The notes under the pieces were generated by a model. It searched no databases, was not told where the DNA came from, and saw only the letters and a program-made list of their open reading frames with translations. A DNA stretch of 64,000 nt from Variovorax brevis (GTDB taxonomy: Bacteria; Pseudomonadota; Gammaproteobacteria; Burkholderiales; Burkholderiaceae_C): the NCBI RefSeq assembly GCF_030317105.1, contig NZ_JASZYG010000004.1, positions 186,001 through 250,000 of the forward strand, written 5' to 3'. A program made the position numbers and the translations under genes. Positions within the stretch are counted from its first letter, which is position 1. Each line of letters begins with the position of its first letter. Of the stretch, positions 36,423 to 43,894 are shown one piece after another.

Positions 36423-37394
36423 TCAAGCTTCAGGGCGGTACGCGGAGTCGAGCGTCACGCTACCGACGACGCGTGACACGCAGGCGCAGATGCGCGTGTT
36501 GGATTTCTTCTCGTGCTCGCTCAGGAACACGTCGCGGTGATCGATCTCGCCGTCGACGGCCAGCACGTCCATTGCGCACAGGCCGCACTCGCCGCGGCGG
36601 CAGTCCCACAGCGTTTGCACGCCGGCGTTGTCGAGCGCTTCCAGCAGCGTGCTGTTGGCGGGCACCTGCATCAGCAGCTCGTGGCGGGGAATGCGTACCT
36701 CGAAAGATTGCGTCGGCAAGCGTCCGCTGCTGCCAAAGGTTTCAAAGCGCAGATCGGCCGGCGGCCTGCCCGCCGCGTACCACGCGCGCTTGACGGCTTC
36801 GAGCATCGGCACGGGGCCGCAGGTGTAGAGCTGCGCGCCTTGCGGCAAGGCTGCGATCTCGGCGGCGAAGTCGATGGGAGTGCTGCCGACGTGTGGCTGC
36901 AATTGCGCACCCAGCACGTCCTGCAATTGCGGCAAGTAGGCCAGTTCATCCGTGCTGCGGGCGCCGTAGAGCATCCGCACCGACGCGAGGTTTCTCTGCG
37001 CCAGGCGCTGCGCCATCAGCACCAGCGGCGTGATGCCGATGCCGCCTGCGACGACCAGGTAGCCAGGGGCTGTGAGGTCGAGCGGAAAATGGTTCTGCGG
37101 CTCGCTCACCAGCAGGCGGTCGCCAACGGACAAGCGCCACATGGCGAGTGATCCGCCGCGGCCGTCGTCGAGCCGCTTCACGGCGATGCGCCAGCATTCA
37201 CCGTCGGGCTCGCCGACCAACGAATAAGAACGCGTTTGCATGCGACCGGCCAGCACCTGCACTTGCAGATGCGCGCCGGGGTCGTGCGGCGTGGCGATGC
37301 CGGAATCGGGACGGATCTGGAACTCGCGCACGGTCGGCGTGACATCCCGCGTGGCAACGATGCGCGCAGGCATCCAGTGAATATCGCTCTTCAT
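36423..37394 (-). CDS. vanB: Vanillate demethylase-type reductase (PDR/VanB family)
   Basis: 323 residues with the phthalate-dioxygenase-reductase order: a flavin domain (RSYSLVGEPDGECWRIAVKR), an NAD domain (APGYLVVAGGIGITPLVLMAQRL, LYTCGPVPMLEAVKRAWYA) and a C-terminal plant-type [2Fe-2S] ferredoxin (DCRRGECGLCAMDVLA, then RICACVSR). It would pass electrons from NADH to the VanA oxygenase. It is encoded 20 bp after the GntR gene and is separated from vanA by that regulator. The VanB name rests on pairing with the VanA-like oxygenase; the true substrate may be another methoxylated aromatic. Confidence 0.88.
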   Translation of the reverse strand: MKSDIHWMPARIVATRDVTPTVREFQIRPDSGIATPHDPGAHLQVQVLAGRMQTRSYSLVGEPDGECWRIAVKRLDDGRGGSLAMWRLSVGDRLLVSEPQNHFPLDLTAPGYLVVAGGIGITPLVLMAQRLAQRNLASVRMLYGARSTDELAYLPQLQDVLGAQLQPHVGSTPIDFAAEIAALPQGAQLYTCGPVPMLEAVKRAWYAAGRPPADLRFETFGSSGRLPTQSFEVRIPRHELLMQVPANSTLLEALDNAGVQTLWDCRRGECGLCAMDVLAVDGEIDHRDVFLSEHEKKSNTRICACVSRVVGSVTLDSAYRPEA

Positions 37395-37414
37395 GTCGTC
37401 TTGTTTGCGTACGT

Positions 37415-38176
37415 TCAGCCGCGGCGGCGAATCAGTTGGACACCGGGCAAGGGATGGTGCGACACGCCATGCAGGGCCTCGCGCAGGTTGCGCTGGGCGA
37501 TGCGGCTGTGCTCGCGCATCAGCGCTTCGGCGCGCGAGCCTTCGCGCGCCTCGATGGCGTCGAGCACCTGCACGTGCTGGTCTTGCGCAATGACAAGCAT
37601 GTCGCGTGCTGCGGGCGAGTTGGCCTGCACCACCACGAAGCCCGAAGGCGAGGCAAATGGCAGGTTGACCACGCGCTCCAGCTGCTTGCTGACGAGCGCG
37701 CTGCCCGACAGCTCCGACAGCAGCGCATGGAACTGCTCGTTGTAGGCCACGTAGCGCGAAAAGGCTGCGTCATCCAGCGCGGGCTCGCGCAGCAATTCGT
37801 CGATGCGCGCCAAGCAGGCGCGCGCCTCGCGCAGCACGACGGGCGGCGCGCCGCGCTCGGCCGCCAGTCGCGCGGCCAGGCCCTCGAGCGTGCCGCGCAA
37901 CTCGATCGCATCGGACACATCGCGTTCCGAAAAAGTGCGCACCGCATAGCCGCCGTTGGGCAGCGCTTCGAGCAGGCCTTCCTGTTCGAGGCGCATCAAG
38001 GCACTTCGCACCGGCGTGCGCGAGACGCCCAGCATCTCGGACACCGCGACTTCGGCAATGCGCGCACCGCCGGCCAGTTCGCCGGCGAGGATCATTTCGC
38101 GCAGCCGCAGTTGCGCCTTGACGGCCTGCGATCCGCCGGACTCGCCGGCATCCGGCGTGGGCAGGACGGCACTCAT
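37415..38176 (-). CDS. GntR-family (FadR/VanR-type) transcriptional regulator
   Basis: 253 residues. An N-terminal winged helix (AQLRLREMILAGELAGGARI, EVAVSEMLGVSRTPVRSALMRLEQEGLLEALPNGGYAV) is followed by an all-helical FCD ligand-binding domain with the FadR-type metal/ligand residues around EQFHALLSELSGS and DEHxxI-like DQHVQVLDAIEAR. ATG 38176 is used because the upstream part of the frame is Arg-rich shadow sequence. It sits between vanA and vanB in the same direction and probably represses the divergent vanA and MetE-like promoters through the two TGTATACA palindromes. An aromatic ligand is inferred from context. Confidence 0.88.
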   Translation of the reverse strand: MSAVLPTPDAGESGGSQAVKAQLRLREMILAGELAGGARIAEVAVSEMLGVSRTPVRSALMRLEQEGLLEALPNGGYAVRTFSERDVSDAIELRGTLEGLAARLAAERGAPPVVLREARACLARIDELLREPALDDAAFSRYVAYNEQFHALLSELSGSALVSKQLERVVNLPFASPSGFVVVQANSPAARDMLVIAQDQHVQVLDAIEAREGSRAEALMREHSRIAQRNLREALHGVSHHPLPGVQLIRRRG

Positions 38177-38225
38177 CGGGCAGGCTCCGCGCGACGCGCA
38201 TTCATCGTGTGAACGACCCGCCGCC

Positions 38226-39338
38226 TCATGCCGCCGCCCGCTGCGATGCCGCCGGCTGGATCGGAATGGTCGGCACGCGCGGCCGCTCCTTCGCGATGAG
38301 TTGGTCGATGAGGCGGCGCGCCCACATCGAACCGGCATCGATGTTGAGGTTGTAGAACTGGTGGTCGGGCCGGTCGTCCATCGCGCGCTGCTGCGCCTCC
38401 AGCACGATCTCGTCTTCCTTGAAGATGTGCGCCACGCCTTCGCGCAACTCGTGTGTCAGCCGCTGCTCGCCGAGGCAATAGTTGCGTGCAAAGGCCCAGA
38501 AGTACAGGCAGGTCTTGTCGGTCTCGGGCGTGATCGTGTTGAGCACATAGCCGTTGACGCCCTTGCTGCGGTCGCTGGCGCCGCCGTCCCTCGGCACCGC
38601 GCCGCTGCCCGCCTCGGCCACGCCCACGTCGATGTTCACGGTGCACGGCCCTTCGAAGCGGATGATCTGCCAGCGGTCCACCTTGCCGGCGTAGCCGCGT
38701 CCATGCTTGATCTGTGCCGCCCAGAAGGGTGGCGCGTCGATGTTTTCCATCCAGCGCGTCACGGTGGCGGAACGGTCGCCATGCGTCGCGACAAAGGGCG
38801 CCTCGGCCACCGCGCGGTTGCCGATGGAGGAACCATGCACGAAGGCCTCGTGCGTGAGGTCCATCAGGTTGTCGACGACGAGCCGGTAGTCGCAGGCCAC
38901 GCGGATCATCTTGCCGTCGCCGGCCCATTGCGGGTCGTCGTTCCAGTGCATGTCAGGGACCAGCGCCGGATCCGCCTTGGCCGGATCGCCGGGCCACACC
39001 CAGACGAAGCGGTGCTTTTCGACGACGGGGTAGCTGCGAACGCAGGCCGAAGGGTTGAGCGTCTCCTGGCTCGGCATGTGCGTGCAGCGGCCCTGGCTGT
39101 TGTAGACCAGGCCGTGATAGCCGCAGACCAGTTCGTCGCCTTCGAGCCGGCCAAGCGACAGCGGCATCAGCCGGTGCCAGCAGGCATCTTCCAGCGCGGC
39201 GACCTGCCCGTCCGTGCGGCGGTACATCACCATTTTCTGGTTGCAGACCGTGCGGGGGAACAGGGCGTGCTTGACCTCGACGTCGTAAGCGGCGGCGTAC
39301 CAGGCGTTCAGCGGAAACGGGCTTGTCGTGGCGTTCAT
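38226..39338 (-). CDS. vanA: Vanillate O-demethylase-type Rieske oxygenase
   Basis: 370 residues. The N-terminal Rieske domain has the [2Fe-2S] ligands in CWHRL (C-x-H) and CGYHGLVY (C-x2-H), and the start PLNAWYAAAYDVEVKHALFPR is typical of VanA. The mononuclear iron site lies in VDNLMDLTHEAFVHGSS. The family removes methyl groups from vanillate and similar methoxyarenes as formaldehyde with O2 and VanB. The start ATG lies only 9 bp from an AATGTATACATT palindrome and no ribosome-binding site is visible, so the mRNA may be nearly leaderless. The C-terminus is complete. Confidence 0.88.
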   Translation of the reverse strand: MNATTSPFPLNAWYAAAYDVEVKHALFPRTVCNQKMVMYRRTDGQVAALEDACWHRLMPLSLGRLEGDELVCGYHGLVYNSQGRCTHMPSQETLNPSACVRSYPVVEKHRFVWVWPGDPAKADPALVPDMHWNDDPQWAGDGKMIRVACDYRLVVDNLMDLTHEAFVHGSSIGNRAVAEAPFVATHGDRSATVTRWMENIDAPPFWAAQIKHGRGYAGKVDRWQIIRFEGPCTVNIDVGVAEAGSGAVPRDGGASDRSKGVNGYVLNTITPETDKTCLYFWAFARNYCLGEQRLTHELREGVAHIFKEDEIVLEAQQRAMDDRPDHQFYNLNIDAGSMWARRLIDQLIAKERPRVPTIPIQPAASQRAAA

Positions 39339-39346
39339 GGATACGC

Positions 39347-39358
39347 AATGTATACATT
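39347..39358. promoter_or_regulatory. Palindromic operator, site 1 (vanA side)
   Basis: AATGTATACATT is a perfect 12-bp palindrome. On the minus strand its TATACA lies 10 bases before the vanA ATG and could also serve as the -10 box, so a bound regulator would block vanA directly. The half-site style fits GntR/FadR operators. Confidence 0.65.
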
Positions 39359-39412
39359 GAAGCCAAAAAGTCCAGAGTATCTGGCGAAAATCCGGGTAAA
39401 CACCGACATTGC

Positions 39413-39420
39413 TGTATACA
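39413..39420. promoter_or_regulatory. Palindromic operator, site 2 (MetE-like side)
   Basis: TGTATACA repeats the core of site 1. The two centres are 64 bp apart, close to six helical turns, which would allow two regulator dimers to contact each other across the divergent promoter region. Confidence 0.6.
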
Positions 39421-39485
39421 TACGATGTCGTTTCACTCCGGATACGATCTTTTTCTTTTCATACCAGCCTGCACGGAGTCCATCC

Positions 39486-40607
39486 ATGTCCCAGCACGCC
39501 ACATTGCCAGCCCGCTACGACCACGTCGGCAGTTTCCTGCGTCCCAAATACCTGCTCGAAGCGCGCGAAAAGAAGGCGCAAGGCGAGATCACGCCCGAAC
39601 AGCTTCGCCTGGTCGAAGACAAGGCCATCACTGAAATCGTCAAGTTCCAGGAAGACATTGGCCTGAAGAGCATCACGGACGGCGAGTTCCGCCGCACGTA
39701 TTTCCACATCGACTTCCTGGACCAGTTGGGCGGTGTGCAGACCGACATTCCAGTGACCATCCGCAAGCCCGACGGCACCGAGGAACTGGCCCCGCCGGTG
39801 ATGCGCGTGATCGACAAGGTGCGCCATGCAAAGAACATCCAGCTGGCGGATTTCGAGTACCTCAAGAGCCAGGTGTCGGCTGGCAACACGCCGAAGGTGA
39901 CCATTCCTTCGCCGACCATGCTGCACTTCCGCGGCGGCCGCGCCGGCATCAGCAAGACGGCCTACCCGGAACTGGACCCCGAGTTTTATGACGACGTGGC
40001 CAAGGCCTATGGCGACGAGTTGCGCTCGCTGGCTGCTGCCGGCTGCACCTACGTGCAGATGGACGACACCAACCTCGCTTACCTGTGCGACGAGCACCTG
40101 CGCGAAGCCGCCCGCAAGCGCGGCGACGATCCGAATGAGCTGCCCTACCGCTATGCGGCCTTCATCAACAAGGTGGTCGCGCAAAAACCGCCGGGCATGC
40201 TGCTGGCCATGCACCTGTGCCGCGGCAACTTCAAGAGCACCCACGCCGCGGCCGGCAACTACGAGCCGGTGGCCGAAGCGCTGCTCAAGGAAATGGACCT
40301 GGACGCGTACTTCATGGAGTACGACGACGCCCGCTCGGGCGACTTCAAGCCGCTGCGCTACCTGCCCAAGAGCAAGACCGTGGTGCTGGGCCTGGTGACC
40401 ACCAAGTTCGGCGACATGGAAGACAAGGACGAACTCAAGCGCCGCATCGAGGACGCCACCAAGTACGCCTCGCTCGACCAGTTGGCGCTGTCGCCGCAGT
40501 GTGGTTTCTCCAGCACCGTGCATGGCAACAACATCGCCGTGGAAGCGCAGCGCAACAAGCTGCGTCTCGTTGTCGAGACGGCGCAGGAGGTCTGGGGCTC
40601 GACCTGA
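39486..40607 (+). CDS. MetE C-terminal-like (cobalamin-independent methionine synthase family) protein
   Basis: 373 residues equivalent to the catalytic half of MetE, without the N-terminal half. The start resembles other stand-alone members (ARYDHVGSFLRPKYLLEAR). The zinc ligands are visible as His/Cys in LLAMHLCRGNF, Glu in YFMEYDDA and Cys in LSPQCGFSS. Family members transfer a methyl group from a folate or other donor to homocysteine or another thiol. A GGAG ribosome-binding site lies before ATG 39486. It is divergent from vanA and shares its operator region, followed 27 bp later by a glutathione S-transferase gene. A link to the methyl or formaldehyde produced by demethylation is plausible but unproven. 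Confidence 0.85.
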   Translation: MSQHATLPARYDHVGSFLRPKYLLEAREKKAQGEITPEQLRLVEDKAITEIVKFQEDIGLKSITDGEFRRTYFHIDFLDQLGGVQTDIPVTIRKPDGTEELAPPVMRVIDKVRHAKNIQLADFEYLKSQVSAGNTPKVTIPSPTMLHFRGGRAGISKTAYPELDPEFYDDVAKAYGDELRSLAAAGCTYVQMDDTNLAYLCDEHLREAARKRGDDPNELPYRYAAFINKVVAQKPPGMLLAMHLCRGNFKSTHAAAGNYEPVAEALLKEMDLDAYFMEYDDARSGDFKPLRYLPKSKTVVLGLVTTKFGDMEDKDELKRRIEDATKYASLDQLALSPQCGFSSTVHGNNIAVEAQRNKLRLVVETAQEVWGST

Positions 40608-40634
40608 AGCCGCAATCATGGTGAAGTAGCGGCC

Positions 40635-41300
40635 GTGAAGACCACCATCTTTTCCGGCCCTCTCAGCCTCTTCGGCGCCAAGGTGCAAATCGCGGCGCTG
40701 GAGAAAGGCATCGTTTTCGAGCTCGTCATGGTGCCTTTCGACCGTGACGACAACTACGTTCCCAAGCACCCGGAGGTGCTTCGCGTCAATCCCAAGGGAC
40801 AGGTGCCGGTGCTCATCGACGACGAGGTCGAGCTCTTCGACTCGACGCAGATCTTCGAGTACCTGGAAGACCGCTACCCCAGCCCCGCCCTTTGGCCCGA
40901 AAGCCCCGCCGCCCGCGCACAGGCACGGCAGCTCGAACTCAAGGCCGACGAAGTCTTCTTCATCCCGCACGTGTACCGCCTTTTCGGCTTGCAGAACGAC
41001 ATGCAAAGCCCCGCGGCGCTGGCAGCCTGCGCCGCCTGCGCACGCTTCTACGACGAGATGGAAACGCGGCTGGCCACGCGCGAATACCTCGCCGGCCCCT
41101 ACTCCTTTGCCGACATCGCCTTCTTCATGGCCTGCATATTCGCCGACCGCAAGGGCGCCGGCATGACCGATGCCACGCCACGCCTCATCGATTGGCGCAA
41201 CCGCATGCGCGACCGGCCCGCCGTGCGGACGGTGGTCGGTCCGATGATGGATTTCCTTGCGTCGCAGGGGCGCGGCGTCCCGGCCTTCCTGCAACGCTGA
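40635..41300 (+). CDS. Glutathione S-transferase family protein
   Basis: 221 residues. The N-terminal thioredoxin-like domain has FSGPLSLFGAKVQIAALEKG, the cis-proline loop NPKGQVPVLID and the glutathione gamma-glutamyl site LFDSTQIFEYLEDRYP. A helical C-terminal domain follows with YSFADIAFFMACIF. The catalytic Ser/Cys position is in the SGPLSLF segment. It lies 27 bp after the MetE-like gene and is probably co-transcribed with it. GSTs in lignin-related clusters include beta-etherases and glutathione-dependent demethylation partners, so an aromatic role is possible, but detoxification of quinones or formaldehyde adducts is equally so. Confidence 0.85.
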   Translation: MKTTIFSGPLSLFGAKVQIAALEKGIVFELVMVPFDRDDNYVPKHPEVLRVNPKGQVPVLIDDEVELFDSTQIFEYLEDRYPSPALWPESPAARAQARQLELKADEVFFIPHVYRLFGLQNDMQSPAALAACAACARFYDEMETRLATREYLAGPYSFADIAFFMACIFADRKGAGMTDATPRLIDWRNRMRDRPAVRTVVGPMMDFLASQGRGVPAFLQR

Positions 41301-41313
41301 GGCATCGCCCGCC

Positions 41314-42687
41314 ATGTTCGACGCCGACGTTGACTGGCTACCCTCACCCTCCCAGCATTTCCTCGTTGTCAGCGTTGCACTGCTCGTCTATGTGCTGACG
41401 ACCCGCACGCGCCGCGAACAACGCGCGCCCACCACTGCCATCGCGTGGGTCATGGGACTGTTGCTGCTGCCCTACCTCATCCTGCCGATGTACCTGCTCT
41501 TCGGGCAGCGCAAGTTGCGGCCGGCCGGATCGCCCCGGCCTCCGCGCTCCGCGCCCATGGGTCACTGGGCAGCGGACCTCATCGAGAGCTTTGGCCTCGC
41601 GCCGCCCAGCCCCTGCGCGATCCGCATGCACTCCGACGGCAACGACGCACGCGATGCGCTGTGGGAAGTCATCGAAGGCGCGCGTGAACGACTGGACGTG
41701 GGCACCTTCATCATCGGCAATGACGCCCTGGGCCAGGAAGTGCTGACCCGCCTGTCTCGCCGCGCAAGCGAAGGCGTCAAGGTGCGCGTACTGCTCGACG
41801 GATTCGGCGCACTCTCCTTGAAACGCGGCCATTTCGATTCATTGCGCGCCGCCGGGTGCGAAGTGTCCGTTTTTCGCCCGCTCTTCAGCCTGCGCAACAC
41901 GGGGCCGCGCAACCTGCGCAACCACCGCAAGGTGACCATCGCGGACGACCAGTGGTTGTGGTCGGGCGGACGCAATCTGGCGGGCGAATACTTCACCGGC
42001 AACGACGAACACCCCACGCCGTGGCTCGACCTGTCCTTCGACCTGCATGGCGACGTGGCGGTTGCAGCCGCGCGCCAGTTCGACCACGACTGGGCCTCGG
42101 TGCGGCGCAAGAAGTCGCGCAGCATCTCGGTGCTGGACGCGCAACGCGGCGATCGGCTCGCGCAGTACCTGCCAAGTGGCCCTGACCAGACCGAGGACAC
42201 GGCCCAGTCCCTGCTCATCGACGCGTGTTTTCGCGCCGAGCACCGGCTGCTTGCGGTGACGCCCTACTTCGTGCCGGGCGACGGACTGCGCGACGCTCTC
42301 CGGCTCGCGGCGCGGCGGGGAGTGCAGGTGACCATTGCGATGCCGCAGCGCTCCAATCACCGCCTGGCCGACTTCGTGCGAGCGCGTGCCATGCGCGACC
42401 TGGCGCGCGCAGGCGTGACCTTTCGCATGCTGCCCTTCATGGCCCACGCCAAGGCCGTGGTGATGGACGAGAGCCTTGCCATGTGCGGGTCGATCAACCT
42501 CGACTTGCGCAGCCTGCAACTGAACCACGAGTCGGCCGTGGTGTTCTATGGCCATGAAGAAATCGACTGGCTTGGGCAATGGATCGAGACGACCGCATCC
42601 GCAGGCGATACCTACCGCGCCCGGCGGCCCGGCCTGGTGCGCGACCTGGCCGAAGGGCTCTTGCTGACCGTGGCCTTCCAGGTGTGA
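41314..42687 (+). CDS. Phospholipase D-like protein / cardiolipin synthase
   Basis: 457 residues. Two N-terminal spans (LVVSVALLVYVLTT and AWVMGLLLLPYLILPMYLLFG) are followed by two PLD domains with full HKD motifs: NHRKVTIADDQWLWSGGRN and AHAKAVVMDESLAMCGSINLD. This is the layout of bacterial cardiolipin synthases, which join two phosphatidylglycerols at the inner membrane. The ATG at 41314 is 14 bp after the GST stop, so it may be read through from that gene. It converges on the ROK-like gene with one base between the stops. Confidence 0.88.
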   Translation: MFDADVDWLPSPSQHFLVVSVALLVYVLTTRTRREQRAPTTAIAWVMGLLLLPYLILPMYLLFGQRKLRPAGSPRPPRSAPMGHWAADLIESFGLAPPSPCAIRMHSDGNDARDALWEVIEGARERLDVGTFIIGNDALGQEVLTRLSRRASEGVKVRVLLDGFGALSLKRGHFDSLRAAGCEVSVFRPLFSLRNTGPRNLRNHRKVTIADDQWLWSGGRNLAGEYFTGNDEHPTPWLDLSFDLHGDVAVAAARQFDHDWASVRRKKSRSISVLDAQRGDRLAQYLPSGPDQTEDTAQSLLIDACFRAEHRLLAVTPYFVPGDGLRDALRLAARRGVQVTIAMPQRSNHRLADFVRARAMRDLARAGVTFRMLPFMAHAKAVVMDESLAMCGSINLDLRSLQLNHESAVVFYGHEEIDWLGQWIETTASAGDTYRARRPGLVRDLAEGLLLTVAFQV

Positions 42688-42688
42688 G

Positions 42689-43792
42689 CTACTTCTTTTT
42701 CTTGCGGTTGGTGTAGCTTGCGTTGCCCAGCCCTGTGCCGATCGTGAGCACGCCCCAGCGCTTCACGTCCTGCATGAAGGGCAATTCGCTCAGTCCCTGC
42801 ACGACGGCGTCGTTGTGCATCAGCACCAGCGTCTCGTGCTGACCGATGGTCGGGATCAACTGCGCAACGGCCGTGGGCAGATGAAAGGTCTCGCTCGCCC
42901 AGTCGCCAGGCAAGTTCTGCACGCCGCGCGCGATCGAGCCGTCCTCGCGGATCAGCCCCGGGCAGGCGATGCCGACGAAGGGCGCAAGTGAAATGCGCTT
43001 CTTGCGCGCGTGGGCCGACAGTTCATGCAGCATCTCGACGATGCCTTGCAGCAGATCCTTGCGCTGCGGTCCGTCGTCCGCATGACGCCACTTGTGGCGT
43101 CGCACGACCTCGGCGCGCGACAGGTCCCTGGCCTTGGCAAAGCGCGTCTTGACCAAGCCACAGCGCACATTGGTGCCGCCGATGTCCACGGCCAGGAAGG
43201 CGTCGTGCTTCTTGAGCATGTCGCGGGGAACCAGGTGCACCCAGCCGATGAGGCCGCCATCATCCGTCTCGTGCGACAGGCGCGCCAACTCGACCTTGCG
43301 GCCCTCGTGGTGCAGCATGGCACTGGCCTGCAAGACGGCGCGCTCGCCAACGCCACTGCCGGGAAAACCGCCGCCAAGAACGATGCGCTGCACCTTGCGC
43401 CAGGACTTCTGCCGCAGGAAGCGGCGAATGACCTGCGCCAGTTCAATGGCGAACTCCTCGATCGCCGCGTGCACCATGTCGCTGGCTTCCGATGCCTTCT
43501 TCTCGTGGATGGCTGCATCGAGTGCCGACTTGGCGACCTGGTCGCTCGATACCTTGCCCAGCGGATCCTTGCCGTGACGCTTGCGCTTGCGCTTTCGCCA
43601 GTTGTCCAGCAAGGCCCGAAAGGCGGTCTGGCTGGCCTGGTCGCCGACGAATCCATCGTGGTCGCGCAACTCGAGGCTGTAGCCTTCAATGACGACCGAG
43701 GGCAGTTTCATCAAGCCGTGAACGGGCTCCGATGCTGCCTTGGCGGCCTTTGTTTTTTCCTGCTCGGGTGCCTTGCGGCTTGTCTTGGGCAT
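42689..43792 (-). CDS. ROK/ASKHA-type sugar kinase homologue with circularly permuted motif order
   Basis: 367 residues. The ATP/sugar-kinase motifs are clear but in an unusual order. Near the N-terminus come elements that normally end a ROK protein: DGFVGDQAS (about 46-54), RIVLGGGFPGSG (136-147) and DDGGLIGWVHL (177-187). Then come those that normally begin it: AVDIGGTNVRCGLV (201-214), GIACPGLIREDGS (274-286), NLPGDW, HNDAVVQG with the catalytic Asp (328) and, at the C-terminal end, LTIGTGLGNA (349-358). The CxCGxxGC zinc motif is absent. The ends are lysine-rich (KTKAAKAA; KKKK). The likely role is phosphorylation of a hexose, but this is inferred. It is a single gene divergent from the OpuB-like fusion. 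Confidence 0.75.
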   Translation of the reverse strand: MPKTSRKAPEQEKTKAAKAASEPVHGLMKLPSVVIEGYSLELRDHDGFVGDQASQTAFRALLDNWRKRKRKRHGKDPLGKVSSDQVAKSALDAAIHEKKASEASDMVHAAIEEFAIELAQVIRRFLRQKSWRKVQRIVLGGGFPGSGVGERAVLQASAMLHHEGRKVELARLSHETDDGGLIGWVHLVPRDMLKKHDAFLAVDIGGTNVRCGLVKTRFAKARDLSRAEVVRRHKWRHADDGPQRKDLLQGIVEMLHELSAHARKKRISLAPFVGIACPGLIREDGSIARGVQNLPGDWASETFHLPTAVAQLIPTIGQHETLVLMHNDAVVQGLSELPFMQDVKRWGVLTIGTGLGNASYTNRKKKK

Positions 43793-43894
43793 GCAGGAAA
43801 TGTCGGCTTTGCGCGCCTCGTTGCGAATCGGCAGTGCGCACTAACGTGCGTAGGAGAGCAGCGTGCCTGCGCACTCGCCGATACACTGACGCCG

